64,000 nucleotides of DNA, from the NCBI GenBank assembly GCA_040191315.1, contig JAWJLM010000006.1, positions 41,464 to 105,463 on the forward strand, read 5' to 3'. Positions within the stretch are counted from its first letter, which is position 1. Each line of letters begins with the position of its first letter. Below the pieces are notes generated by a model. That model had not been told where the DNA came from, did no database searches, and saw nothing but the letters and a program-made list of their open reading frames with translations. This document shows positions 37,735-46,700 of this stretch, piece by piece. Made by a program: the position numbers and the translations under genes. This DNA is from Bacillaceae bacterium S4-13-56 (lineage in GTDB: Bacteria; Bacillota; Bacilli; Bacillales; JAWJLM01).

Positions 37735-39369
37735 GTGGAAGAATTAAATGTCCAACAATTAATATTTGAATTTATAGGTGGTTTAGGAATATTTCTCTTT
37801 GGTATCAAGTATATGGGAGATGGCCTTCAAAAATCCGCTGGAGATCGCTTAAGAGATATTCTTGACCGTTTTACATCAAACCCACTTATGGGAGTTATTG
37901 CAGGTATACTTGTTACAATCTTAATTCAAAGTAGTTCAGGGACTACTGTTTTAACGGTTGGTTTAGTTAGCGCCGGCTTCATGACACTTAGACAAGCTAT
38001 TGGTGTTATTATGGGTGCAAACATTGGGACTACAGTTACAGCATTCATTATCGGTATCAAACTTGAAGATTATGCTTTACCTATTTTAGCGTTGGGAGCT
38101 TTCTTGATATTTTTCTTTAAAAGAAAGAATATTACCTATATCGGTCAAACCCTTTTTGGATTTGGAGCTTTATTTTTTGGTTTATCTCTTATGGGGGACG
38201 GAATGGAGCCATTAAGATCATTGGAAGCATTCCAAGACCTTACGGTTTCTATGAGTCATAATCCTATTCTTGGTGCAGCTGTCGGCGCGATATTTACTGT
38301 TATTGTCCAAAGCTCAAGTGCAACTGTTGGGATTCTGCAGGAGTTATATTCCCAAGGTGCTATGACACTTGATGCAGCTTTGCCAGTTCTTTTTGGAGAT
38401 AATATTGGAACAACTATAACAGCTGTTTTAGCTTCTATTGGTGCGACTGTGGCAGCGAGACGCGCTGCATTAACCCATGTTCTTTTTAATGTAATTGGAG
38501 CATCCATTTTTATTATTGGAATCAGACTTTATACACCGTTTATTGCCAACTTAAGTGCATCTCTAGATTTAAATGAAAAGATGACAATAGCCTTTGCACA
38601 CGGTATTTTTAATGTGACTAATACAATTATTCAGCTGCCTTTCATTGGTTTGTTAGCAGCTATTGTGATCAAACTAATTCCTAGTACTGAAGAAGAAATT
38701 GAATACAAGCCTAAAAATTTAGATCCAATTTTTATCGAGCAATCACCTGCCTTGGCCTTAGAACAAGCTAAGAAAGAAGTTTCTCGTATGGGTGAATTTG
38801 CGATGAAAGGTTTGGAAGAAACAAGCTACTATCTCAATAATTTTCAAAAGAAGCATGCTGATATGGCTCTCTCACTAGAAGATGCTATTAATAATTTAGA
38901 TCGTAAAATTACAGATTATCTTGTCCGAATTTCTTCGGCTAATCTATCGGAGCAAGATAGTGTGAAACACTCTGCTCTAATGGATTCAGTTCGTGATATT
39001 GAACGAATTGGGGATCATTTTGAAAACATAATTGAGCTTGTAGAGTATAAAATCACTAATAAATTAGTACTTACCGAACAAGCCCAAAATGATTTGAATG
39101 ATATGATTAACCTAGCCCAAATCACAGTAAAACAGGCGTTAAATGCCTTAGACAATATGGATCGACAAGAAGCTCTTGCTGTTGTTGAAAAAGAAAATCA
39201 AATTGACCAGATGGAAAGAACTCTTCGAAAGAAACATATTATCCGCTTAAATGAGGGGATATGTGTGGGGGCAGCTGGTATTGTATTTGTTGATATAGTG
39301 AGTAATCTTGAGCGAATTGGTGACCATGCATTAAATATTGCAGAAGAAGTGCTGGGCAAGAAAGGTTGA
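37735..39369 (+). CDS. Na/Pi cotransporter with C-terminal PhoU domain
   Basis: 544 residues. Membrane part (about 1-320) with two inverted repeats bearing the signatures ILIQSSSGTTV and VIVQSSSATVG, then a PhoU-like helical cytoplasmic domain (about 340-540) with RDIERIGDHFENI and SNLERIGDHALNIAEEV repeats. Family known as NptA/YjbB; transports phosphate with sodium and is probably regulated by the PhoU part. GTG start at 37735 after GGGGGGGATG. Stands alone before the tRNA operon; the pst operon that occupies the neighbourhood in B. subtilis was not seen here. Confidence 0.9.
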   Translation: MEELNVQQLIFEFIGGLGIFLFGIKYMGDGLQKSAGDRLRDILDRFTSNPLMGVIAGILVTILIQSSSGTTVLTVGLVSAGFMTLRQAIGVIMGANIGTTVTAFIIGIKLEDYALPILALGAFLIFFFKRKNITYIGQTLFGFGALFFGLSLMGDGMEPLRSLEAFQDLTVSMSHNPILGAAVGAIFTVIVQSSSATVGILQELYSQGAMTLDAALPVLFGDNIGTTITAVLASIGATVAARRAALTHVLFNVIGASIFIIGIRLYTPFIANLSASLDLNEKMTIAFAHGIFNVTNTIIQLPFIGLLAAIVIKLIPSTEEEIEYKPKNLDPIFIEQSPALALEQAKKEVSRMGEFAMKGLEETSYYLNNFQKKHADMALSLEDAINNLDRKITDYLVRISSANLSEQDSVKHSALMDSVRDIERIGDHFENIIELVEYKITNKLVLTEQAQNDLNDMINLAQITVKQALNALDNMDRQEALAVVEKENQIDQMERTLRKKHIIRLNEGICVGAAGIVFVDIVSNLERIGDHALNIAEEVLGKKG

Positions 39370-39664
39370 TTTGGAAATGGGGGACGATTTTAATAATTGG
39401 CACCCCATTTCTCTTGATTAACCTCTTGATATGCAGGACAGTCCGTGCTATTATTATTTGTGTTGCCACGAGCTACGATCGATACATCTATGAAAATGCT
39501 ACGAGTTTTTTCCCCATGCATCTAGCACCCATGAAGAGCTAGAAGAGAAAGGGAAACAATAGAGCGATACATCCAGTATAAGCTGCTAGTTGTCCCAACA
39601 CATAAAATTCCATTGAATGCGAGGAAAGAGAAGTGGGACAAGCGAAAAATATTTCATTATATTG

Positions 39665-39693
39665 TTGACAATATAACAGTAACATGCTATATT
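39665..39693 (+). promoter_or_regulatory. Sigma-A promoter of the tRNA operon
   Basis: TTGACA (39665-39670), 17 bp, TATATT (39688-39693), about 33 bp before the first tRNA. The preceding 39370-39660 holds no gene or repeat I can identify. Confidence 0.88.
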
Positions 39694-39726
39694 ATAACCT
39701 GTCGCTTCGAGATGAATGAGTTTTTT

Positions 39727-39803
39727 GGCGGTGTAGCTCAGCTGGCTAGAGCGTACGGTTCATACCCGTGAGGTCGGGGGTTCGATCCCCTCCGCCGCTA
39801 CCA
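39727..39803 (+). tRNA. tRNA-Met (CAT), elongator type
   Basis: 77 nt with encoded CCA. The cloverleaf folds with anticodon loop TTCATAC and T-loop TTCGATC. From memory it matches the B. subtilis elongator tRNA-Met, and the wobble pairs at the acceptor end (G1-T72) agree with that type. First gene of the operon. Confidence 0.95.
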
Positions 39804-39821
39804 TTATATCAATATTTGTAT

Positions 39822-39898
39822 GGCGGTCGTGGCGAAGTGGTTAACGCACCGGATTGTGGCTCCGGCACTCGAGGGTTCGATTCCCTCCGGTCGCCCCA
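39822..39898 (+). tRNA. tRNA-His (GTG)
   Basis: 77 nt including the encoded extra G at position -1, which pairs with C73 before CCA, the identity element for histidine. The anticodon loop reads TTGTGGC. Confidence 0.95.
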
Positions 39899-39942
39899 TA
39901 CTTATGAATTATTTTTCTTAGTTTTGCTTACTTATGATATAC

Positions 39943-40019
39943 GGACCCTTAGCTCAGCTGGTTAGAGCTATCGGCTCATAACCGATCGGTCGCAGGTTCG
40001 AATCCTGCAGGGTCCACCA
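39943..40019 (+). tRNA. tRNA with CAT anticodon, probably tRNA-Ile2 (lysidine type)
   Basis: 77 nt with encoded CCA; acceptor GGACCCT/AGGGTCC; anticodon arm ATCGG-CTCATAA-CCGAT. The GGACC...GGTCC acceptor and CTCATAA loop resemble tRNA-Ile2, whose CAT anticodon is modified by TilS to read ATA. The neighbour order Met-(His)-x-Ser(TGA)-...-Phe also parallels the Met-Ile2-Ser-...-Phe stretch of the B. subtilis trnB operon. Elongator Met remains possible. Confidence 0.85.
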
Positions 40020-40035
40020 TTTTTATATGAGGCAT

Positions 40036-40128
40036 GGAGGAATACCCAAGTCTGGCTGAAGGGATCGGTCTTGAAAACCGACAGGGGTGTTAAAGCCCGC
40101 GGGGGTTCGAATCCCTCTTCCTCCGCCA
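40036..40128 (+). tRNA. tRNA-Ser (TGA)
   Basis: 93 nt class II tRNA with encoded CCA, long variable arm (about 40082-40101), anticodon loop CTTGAAA, acceptor GGAGGAA/TTCCTCC and discriminator G, as expected for serine. Confidence 0.95.
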
Positions 40129-40155
40129 TATATACATATTTCAAATAAGATATTA

Positions 40156-40430
40156 TAGCTTGCCAACTCCGTGAATAACCATCTGTGAAGGCATGCGAGA
40201 AGTGCGACATCATCGAATAGACATGCAACACGACGAGCACATAACATGAATGATGTCAGAGAGCTTTATACAATTTATTCTTATATTATGGCTCGGTAGC
40301 TTGCCAACTCCGTGAATAACCATCTGTGAAGGCATGCGAGAAGTGCGACATCATCGAATAGACATGCAACACGACGAGCACATAACATGAATGATGTCAG
40401 AGAGCTTTATACAATTTATTCTTATATTAT

Positions 40431-40437
<7 letters not shown>
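40156..40437 (+). repeat. Exact 141 bp tandem duplication in the tRNA operon
   Basis: 40156-40296 and 40297-40437 are the same sequence. Each unit begins TAGCTTGCCAACTCC and ends TATTATGGCTCGG; the latter is the first 7 bases of the following tRNA-Phe. TAGCT occurs at 40156, 40297 and 40438, so the duplication endpoints share 5 bases. Each unit contains arms GACATCAT and ATGATGTC about 40 bases apart. No tRNA cloverleaf and no CRISPR-like structure is present in the unit. Confidence 0.95.
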
Positions 40438-40506
<69 letters not shown>

Positions 40507-40514
40507 TTTAAAAA

Positions 40515-40544
40515 CAACAGGTATGGATACCTGTTATTTTTTTT
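40515..40544 (+). terminator. Terminator of the tRNA operon
   Basis: AACAGGTAT-GG-ATACCTGTT hairpin followed by A and eight T's, 9 bp after tRNA-Phe. Confidence 0.92.
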
Positions 40545-40734
40545 ATATAAAATTCTTTAAATAAAGTTTTAAAATCACAAAAGAAGGGAAAAATTCTTTT
40601 GTTGGATGTTAAGCATTATATTTGCAACTAGGTCAATGGTTTGGTAATCTTTGACTAAAGAGATTAGGTTATTCACATTTATGTAGTGGAAACCCAATTT
40701 CAAATTACATATTAAATTGAAGGAGGAATATGAA

Positions 40735-41343
40735 ATGGCATTTGAACTTCCAGAATTACCTTATGCATATGACGCACTAGAACCTCATATTGACAAGGAG
40801 ACAATGAATATTCACCACACAAAGCATCATAATACTTATGTAACAAAACTTAATGGTGCTTTAGAAGGACATGCTGATCTTCAAGAAAAGACTTTAGATG
40901 AATTACTTTCTAACCTAGATGCAATTCCTGAAAACATTCGTACAGCTGTTAGAAACAATGGTGGTGGACATGCGAACCACAGCTTGTTCTGGACAGTGTT
41001 ATCTCCAAATGGTGGAGGAACTCCAAAAGGAGAATTAGCTTCTGAAATTGATGAGGCTTTTGGAAGCTTTGATAAGTTTAAAGAAGAGTTTGCCAATGCA
41101 GGAGCAACTCGTTTTGGTTCTGGATGGGCATGGTTAATCGTTGATAATGGTTCTTTAAAAGTAACCAGCACTCCAAACCAGGACACTCCAGTAATGGAAG
41201 GTAAAACTCCAATCCTTGGTTTAGACGTTTGGGAGCATGCTTATTACTTAAAGTATCAAAATAAGCGTCCAGACTACATTTCTGCATTTTGGAATCTTGT
41301 AAACTGGGATGAAGTAAGTAGAAGATACGAAGCTGCAAAATAA
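40735..41343 (+). CDS. sodA: Manganese superoxide dismutase SodA
   Basis: Converts superoxide to oxygen and hydrogen peroxide in the cytoplasm. About 202 residues with metal-ligand histidines in MNIHHTKHH and HANHSLFW and the C-terminal signature DVWEHAYY. The ATG at 40735 after AAGGAGG gives [20 protein letters not shown] (20 residues), the standard N-terminus. Monocistronic, with a terminator after it. Confidence 0.98.
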   Translation: MAFELPELPYAYDALEPHIDKETMNIHHTKHHNTYVTKLNGALEGHADLQEKTLDELLSNLDAIPENIRTAVRNNGGGHANHSLFWTVLSPNGGGTPKGELASEIDEAFGSFDKFKEEFANAGATRFGSGWAWLIVDNGSLKVTSTPNQDTPVMEGKTPILGLDVWEHAYYLKYQNKRPDYISAFWNLVNWDEVSRRYEAAK

Positions 41344-41351
41344 ATAGCGAG

Positions 41352-41390
41352 TAAAAACAGGAGAGTATACATCTCCTGTTTTTTTTTAAC
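41352..41390 (+). terminator. Intrinsic terminator after sodA
   Basis: AAAACAGGAGA-GTATACA-TCTCCTGTTTT with eight or nine T's. Confidence 0.93.
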
Positions 41391-41484
41391 AGATAGGAAA
41401 GTATAACACTTTCCTATCTGCATAAGTACAACTAAGGCATTCGCTACAAAGGCTTGGCGAATGCCAAGTTTTTCTAATCAGAAT
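41391..41484 (+). repeat. Hairpin plus repeat family D, copy 3
   Basis: A second hairpin CAGATAGGAAAG-TATAACA-CTTTCCTATCTG follows the sodA terminator directly. Next comes the family-D terminal hairpin CTTGGCGAATGCCAAG with TTTTTC (41451-41473) and TAATCAGAATTTTT, a partial repeat head. The remaining bases to 41666 include a degraded family-B stretch (CCTTACGTTGATGGTC, about 41544-41560) and no gene. Confidence 0.7.
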
Positions 41485-41666
41485 TTTTAAGTAGAAGTGA
41501 AAAATGGGGTTATTGTAGCATTCACTATACTGTGGATCTCACATCCTTACGTTGATGGTCAATTGGTTTGCGCTTTTGTTACTAAAACCAACTTTTGTTA
41601 ATCTCGTTATAGAATAACTCCTTTTCTTTTGATAAAGATAAAAGTGAAAGGAAAAGGGGTTTTGTA

Positions 41667-42944
41667 ATGAAGCATTTAAAAATAACGGAGAAAATAGATG
41701 TAAATAAAGATTTGCTTTTATTACTTTCCATTGGGGGATTATATTCTTTGGGAATTTTTCTTTCCAATACTTTTGTTAATATTTATTTGTGGAAGCAATC
41801 TGGTCAGTTTGTAGCAATAGCGCTTTATAATTTAGCTATTTACGTTCTACAACCCATAACCTTTATTCTTGCAGGAAAGTGGGCAAAAAAGATTGATCGA
41901 GTGATTGTGTTAAGGTTAGGGGTAATTTTTTTATCCCTATTTTTTTTAACTGTTTTACTTTCTGGAGAACATGCAGCAAGTTATAAATTGTTGCTTGGAG
42001 GACTTCTAGGAATAGGATATGGTTTTTATTGGTTAGCTTTTAATGTACTGACCTTTGAAATTACTGAACCAGATACACGTGATTTTTTTAATGGATTTCT
42101 AGGGTTACTTCAATCCTTCGCTGGAATGATTGGTCCAATTGTAGCAGGATTTTTGATTTCAAGAATGACTGGTAATACAGGGTATACTTTAGTCTTTGGG
42201 ATTTCTTTTACTTTGTTCTTTTTATCAGTCATTACCAGTATGTTTTTGAATAGAAGACCAGCCAAAGGGAGTTTTTCCTTTCGTAGAATTATAAAGGAGA
42301 GGAGAAATAATAAAAACTGGAGAATGGTGACCAACGCCCATGTTTTACAGGGCTTAAGAGAAGGTACCTTTATGTTTATTATTGCCGTTTGGGTTTTCAT
42401 CACGACTCAAAGTGAATTTGCTTTAGGGAAGTTCAATTTTACTTATTCAGCAATGGCCTTTGTTTTCTATTTTTTAGTCACCCGATTTCTGAAACCAAGA
42501 TATAGAAAAGGATCCATCTTTGCTGGAGGGCTTATGCTTTATTTAGCGCTAAGTCTGATACTTATCGAATTAAGTTTTGAAACATTATTAATTTATGCGG
42601 GACTTATAGGGATTGCAATTCCTATCTTTTTTGTTCCTTACCTATCACTGACTTATGATGTGATAGGTAAGTCATGGAAAGCGGCTGAAATGAGAATTGA
42701 ATACATTGTTGTACGTGAGCTTTATTTAAATTTAGGTAGAGTTAGTTCGATATTATTGTTTATAACAGCTGTAACACTATTTCCGCCAGAAAGAATCATT
42801 CCTTATGTTTTGCTTACTGTAGGAGCTGGTCACTTTTTGACCTATTTCTTTATCAAACAGATCAATTTCACTTCTCCAAAACAAGAACAGGAAGAGGAGG
42901 CTTTTCCTTTTCAAGAGAGAATGCAGGAAAATGAAAATAGATAA
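41667..42944 (+). CDS. MFS transporter (YqgE-type)
   Basis: 425 residues with about eleven or twelve hydrophobic helices and the major-facilitator loop features (GKWAKKIDRVIVLRLG between helices 2 and 3; basic central loop KERRNNKNWR). Substrate unknown. It occupies the sodA-yqgE-pbpA position of B. subtilis yqgE. ATG at 41667 after AAAGGGG. The tail is polar, Glu-rich and cytoplasmic. Confidence 0.82.
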   Translation: MKHLKITEKIDVNKDLLLLLSIGGLYSLGIFLSNTFVNIYLWKQSGQFVAIALYNLAIYVLQPITFILAGKWAKKIDRVIVLRLGVIFLSLFFLTVLLSGEHAASYKLLLGGLLGIGYGFYWLAFNVLTFEITEPDTRDFFNGFLGLLQSFAGMIGPIVAGFLISRMTGNTGYTLVFGISFTLFFLSVITSMFLNRRPAKGSFSFRRIIKERRNNKNWRMVTNAHVLQGLREGTFMFIIAVWVFITTQSEFALGKFNFTYSAMAFVFYFLVTRFLKPRYRKGSIFAGGLMLYLALSLILIELSFETLLIYAGLIGIAIPIFFVPYLSLTYDVIGKSWKAAEMRIEYIVVRELYLNLGRVSSILLFITAVTLFPPERIIPYVLLTVGAGHFLTYFFIKQINFTSPKQEQEEEAFPFQERMQENENR

Positions 42945-43014
42945 ATATTTAGGATAGAAGGTTATTGATACTCATTGTATAATAGGAGGGATAAGGCAGA
43001 GGGAGGAACAATTT

Positions 43015-45168
43015 ATGGTAGAACAAAACAAAAACAAGAAAAAGAAAGCACAGCTTCCCTTTCGTTTAAATATCCTTTTCTTTGTGGTCTTTCTGTTATT
43101 CTCCATTTTAATTTTACAACTAGGCGTGGTACAAATCCTTTATGGACAAGAAGCGCAGGATGAAATAAATCGGACAGAAAATGTAAAAACTGAAATCCCA
43201 GTTCCACGCGGTAAAATGTATGACCGTTTTGGGAACTTAATTGTTGATAATGAGCCGAAGTACGCCATTACGTATACCACAACAGGGGCAAGTTCACAGC
43301 AAGACCACCTAGACCTTGCTGGGGAATTAGCCCAATTTATTGAAAAGGATCCCAAGGATGTAACGACAAGGGATTTAAAGGATTACTTTGTCTTGACAAG
43401 AAAAGATGAGGCATATAGGAAGTTAACCGGAGAAGAAAAAGAAGCTCTTTCGAATAACGAAGAATATCAATTAGTTATTGATCGAATAACTGAAAAAGAC
43501 TTAAGCGCAATCTCTGATACAGAACTAGAAATTGTGGCTATAAAAAGAGAGTTAGATCGGGCTTATGCACTAGCCCCTCAACCAGTAAAAAACGAGGGTG
43601 TTACAAAAGAAGAATATGCACGTGTTGCAGAGCATTTGAGTGAATTACCGGGAATTGATGTAAGTACGGCTTGGGATCGAAAAAATTTACATGGGTATAC
43701 ATTAGGGAACTATATTGGTAAAATCACAACCTCTAAAGAAGGTATACCTAGTGAAAATTTAGAATTTTATCTTTCCCAAAATTATAACAGAAATGATCGT
43801 GTAGGAATTAGTGGATTAGAACAAGAGTATGAGCAAGTTTTAAAGGGTCAAAAAGAAATTGTTCAACATACCACGGATAAAGCTGGGAACGTAATCAATT
43901 CGGATGTTATTCATGACGGTAGTAGAGGAAAAGATCTTGTCCTTACCATTGATATTGAACTTCAACAAATAGTAGATAAAATCATCCAGGAAGAAATAAC
44001 AATTGCACGGGAGAGACACCCACAGGCAAACAAATATCTAACTGATACTAATGTAGTTATGATTGAACCCAAAACTGGTGATATTTTAGCGATCTCAGGG
44101 CAGCACTGGGATGAAGAAGATAAAGAGTTCTATGATACTTCCTATAACAATATTCTTTCGGCTTATCGTCCAGGATCAGCGATAAAAGGAGCAACCGTAT
44201 TATCTGGTTTAGACTCTGGTGTAATTAGAGAAAATGAAGTCATTAAAGACCGCCCAATAAAATTAAAGGATACGGCCCCGAAAGGTTCATGGCAGAATCT
44301 AGGGAATGTTAATCCAATTGCGGCCTTAAAAGAATCTTCCAACGTCTTTATGTTTTTCATTGCCATGAGGCTAGGAGGAGAATTTGATTATTATCCGGAA
44401 ATCAAACCTACCTACAATAGAGAGTCTTTTCAAACGTTTCGAAATTACTTTTATCAATTTGGTTTAGGTGTTCCAACCGGTGTTGATATGCCCTACGAAT
44501 CTACAGGTTTAAAAGGTAATGAGTTAATGTTAGGTAAAATGATGGACTTTGCTATTGGGCAGTATGATACCTACACACCCCTTCAATTGGCCCAATATGT
44601 TTCGACTATTGCCAATGATGGATATCGAATTCAACCACACTTGGTTAAAGAAATTCGCAATCCTAGTGAGGAAGGAGAAGGATTAGGTTCTGTTGTTACA
44701 CAGATGGGTTCCGATGTTTTGAACAAAATTGAAATGGATGATGAATATATAGATTTAGTCCAAGAGGGTTTTAGGCAAGCGTTACAAGAACCGGGTGGGA
44801 CTGCTTTTTCTTACTTTAAGGATGCAAAATATAATCCTGCAGGAAAAACAGGTACTGCAGAGAATGAGGTTTATCCTATTGTGGACGGAAAGGTAACAAG
44901 AGTTAACACTGAAAATCTTACCCTAGTCGGATACGCTCCATATGATGAGCCTGAGGTCGCTTTTGCAGTGATTGTTCCTGATACAGGATCAAAGAATGAA
45001 TATGATATTAATAAAGTGATTTCTAGAAGAATCATGGATGCTTACTTTGACCTTAAAGAACAAAGAAATACGAGATCGCTAGAAGGGGGAGATTCTTCAG
45101 AAACGGAGGAAACTTCGGAAGGAGAATTACCAGAACAAGAAAATAATAATTTAGATACGACAGAATAA
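43015..45168 (+). CDS. pbpA: Penicillin-binding protein 2 (PbpA, class B transpeptidase)
   Basis: Septal/elongation-type transpeptidase anchored in the membrane, required in relatives for cylindrical wall synthesis during spore outgrowth. 717 residues: basic N-terminus, one transmembrane helix (about 20-43), PBP dimer domain (about 55-310), and a transpeptidase domain with SAIK (S388, K391), SSN in LKESSNVFM and KTG (611-613). The acidic Glu/Ser-rich tail is low complexity. ATG 43015 after GGGAGG. A sharp terminator follows. Confidence 0.95.
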   Translation: MVEQNKNKKKKAQLPFRLNILFFVVFLLFSILILQLGVVQILYGQEAQDEINRTENVKTEIPVPRGKMYDRFGNLIVDNEPKYAITYTTTGASSQQDHLDLAGELAQFIEKDPKDVTTRDLKDYFVLTRKDEAYRKLTGEEKEALSNNEEYQLVIDRITEKDLSAISDTELEIVAIKRELDRAYALAPQPVKNEGVTKEEYARVAEHLSELPGIDVSTAWDRKNLHGYTLGNYIGKITTSKEGIPSENLEFYLSQNYNRNDRVGISGLEQEYEQVLKGQKEIVQHTTDKAGNVINSDVIHDGSRGKDLVLTIDIELQQIVDKIIQEEITIARERHPQANKYLTDTNVVMIEPKTGDILAISGQHWDEEDKEFYDTSYNNILSAYRPGSAIKGATVLSGLDSGVIRENEVIKDRPIKLKDTAPKGSWQNLGNVNPIAALKESSNVFMFFIAMRLGGEFDYYPEIKPTYNRESFQTFRNYFYQFGLGVPTGVDMPYESTGLKGNELMLGKMMDFAIGQYDTYTPLQLAQYVSTIANDGYRIQPHLVKEIRNPSEEGEGLGSVVTQMGSDVLNKIEMDDEYIDLVQEGFRQALQEPGGTAFSYFKDAKYNPAGKTGTAENEVYPIVDGKVTRVNTENLTLVGYAPYDEPEVAFAVIVPDTGSKNEYDINKVISRRIMDAYFDLKEQRNTRSLEGGDSSETEETSEGELPEQENNNLDTTE

Positions 45169-45195
45169 AAAAGCAGGGGCTCCCCTGCTTTTTTA
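45167..45195 (+). terminator. Intrinsic terminator after pbpA
   Basis: AAAAAAGCAGGGG-CTC-CCCTGCTTTTTT. ATGGTATCAGAATTTAT (repeat head) follows at once. Confidence 0.93.
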
Positions 45196-45413
45196 TGGTA
45201 TCAGAATTTATAAGTTGTTAGAGAATTTGTCTAGCTCCAGCCAAAAAGCTTCATGGAGTAATCTTCAAAGTTTTTGCCAACGATCCTTAATCTAAGGTGA
45301 GGTGAGGTCCACCCCCTTACGTCGATGGCCACAAGAAATACTTCTCGAGAATTTACTTCGCAGAAACAAGCGATTTTCTTGTTTCGAAGGGCGCCTGCAC
45401 TTTTCTTATTCCA
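45195..45413 (+). repeat. Repeat D head fused to family B, copy 5
   Basis: Head ATGGTATCAGAATTTAT plus AAGTTGTTAG, then family B from TTTGTCTAGCTCCAGC: CTTCATGGAGTAATCTTC, CCTTAATCTAAGGTGAGG with an extra GTGAG unit, a CTTCGCAGAAACAAG...CTTGTTTCGAAGGGCG hairpin and terminal CACTTTTCTTAT. The TTA inside the final CTTTTCTTAT (45406-45408) is the stop codon of the convergent minus-strand gene. Confidence 0.85.
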
Positions 45414-45888
45414 TATTTTTTGTTATGGTACGGGCGATTTCTTCAAAAGTCATTTTACTTGAAAGCTCATATGAGCCTATTTGGATTTTTGTACTCAATC
45501 CTGTTTCCTGTAAGTACTTATCTAATTCTTTGGAGTTTTGAATAATATCTTCTTCCTCTAACAGCTTACTAATGAACTCTGAATTCATTCCACTTTCAAT
45601 TTGTAGCAGATAGATAACACTTTCTTGAGTAGTAGTGTTTTCTTTATTAGATGAACTAATCTCATTTACATCTTTTTCATTATTACTTGATTCAGGCCAC
45701 TGTATTTGTTCATATTGTTCAGATGTAAGTACAAAGAATCCATGCTCCTCTAACTCTGCTTTCATTTCAGACTGTGTCATTTTTCCTACCTGTTGGATAT
45801 TGTTTTTGCCTTCATTTAAGTAAAGAACAGAGAGAAGGATGGTTGAGAATAAAATCCCTAAAGAAAAGGATTGAAGGATAATCCTCAT
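45406..45888 (-). CDS. Membrane-anchored protein resembling the YceG/MltG substrate-binding region
   Basis: 160 residues: N-terminal signal anchor (SLGILFSTILLSVLYLNEG), a Gln/Glu/Ser/Asn-rich middle, and a C-terminal domain (about 90-160) with YLLQIESGMNSEFISKLLEE and YLQETGLSTKIQIGSYELS. The latter resembles the short LysM-like/YceG domain common to MltG transglycosylases but lacks the catalytic part. The location suggests it corresponds to yqzC of B. subtilis; not asserted. Overlaps its upstream partner by 4 bp. Its stop codon lies in a dispersed repeat. Confidence 0.75.
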   Translation of the reverse strand: MRIILQSFSLGILFSTILLSVLYLNEGKNNIQQVGKMTQSEMKAELEEHGFFVLTSEQYEQIQWPESSNNEKDVNEISSSNKENTTTQESVIYLLQIESGMNSEFISKLLEEEDIIQNSKELDKYLQETGLSTKIQIGSYELSSKMTFEEIARTITKNME

Positions 45889-46271
45889 GAAAAAGTCCCT
45901 CCTGTTTCACTATTCTGTATTTGTTGAAGAATGGAACGGACATCATAAATGCTTAAGGAAGTTTGCTTGGCTATAGTTTCCGGTGATTTTCCCGCTTTAG
46001 AAAGTCGTTGCACCTCCACAAGTAACGGAACATTTTGAAATGATTTTCCCTTTTGTTCAGGAATAGAAAAACTTAATGGAGAATCGTCGGTCACTAATAA
46101 TTCTTCTTCTAGTATTTTTAGTTTTTTCTTTAATTGATAATTCTCTTGCATCATGGATAAAGATAACTGTTCTATTTGTTCGTCTATTTGATTAAAACGA
46201 TTTTTCATAAAAAGCGATACAATAAATAGGACTATTGAAATACTAATCAAAGTAATGCTTGCTACGTACAT
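45885..46271 (-). CDS. Membrane-anchored protein with C-terminal HTH-like segment (DUF6115/SwrB-like)
   Basis: About 128 residues: an N-terminal transmembrane helix (ASITLISISIVLFIVSLFM), a coiled coil (about 30-65), and a C-terminal helix-turn-helix-like piece (VQRLSKAGKSPETIAKQTS) of the sort seen at the end of SwrB and DUF6115 proteins. AGGTGAC just before the ATG at 46271 fixes the start; the frame extends further to 46301 without a site. Encoded just before and overlapping the YceG-like gene, so the two proteins probably work together at the membrane. Function unknown. Confidence 0.75.
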   Translation of the reverse strand: MYVASITLISISIVLFIVSLFMKNRFNQIDEQIEQLSLSMMQENYQLKKKLKILEEELLVTDDSPLSFSIPEQKGKSFQNVPLLVEVQRLSKAGKSPETIAKQTSLSIYDVRSILQQIQNSETGGTFS

Positions 46272-46373
46272 TTGAGTCACCTCTAGTTTGGAATGTTTCA
46301 TTTAAGTCTACATTACATTTATAACATAGGTTTAATAGTGTTGATATATTTTTTCGAGAAAGTTTTCCCCATT

Positions 46374-46596
46374 AAGAGGCAGTAATACCCCCACCTCAAG
46401 TCTTAAGGGAAATAAAAAGAGTTGGTGGGGGATAAACTGACATGAAAATAAAACATTAAATTTTTCATCCTTGTTGGTGAAGCTTGCTCATGGTTGGCTG
46501 CTTGTAAATATCCGATTAGTTCAAGGGCCTTTTGATCATACCCTTGGGTGCTAACAATCAGTGGGGATAGCGCTGATGGAAGTTTCACTTTATTAT
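46374..46596 (+). repeat. Dispersed repeat family C, copy 5 (module E inverted)
   Basis: AGGCAGTAATACCCCCACC, a central hairpin with partner GGTGGGGG, AAACTG, then module E in reverse orientation (46441-46501), CCGATTAGTTCAAGGGCC, GGGTGCTAACAATCAGTGGGG and the tail GAAGTTTCACTTTATT. A partial inverted copy of the tail (AAGTGAAAC) follows at 46612. Except for this the 46272-46700 gap holds only the rpmG upstream region. Confidence 0.82.
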
Positions 46597-46700
46597 CATA
46601 CACTACTTGAAAAGTGAAACGAAGTTTGATAATATAGTTAAGTCTGATAAAGTATGGAGCTATTGTAAAAAAGAAGTTCTTATAGATGGAGGGATAAACC

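Noticed and set aside
39768..39965. Short open frame crossing tRNA-Met and tRNA-His
   Set aside because: It overlaps structural RNA genes, whose cloverleafs are certain.
41582..41767. Minus-strand frame at the start of the MFS gene
   Set aside because: Covers the MFS ribosome binding site and first codons on the other strand; no binding site of its own.
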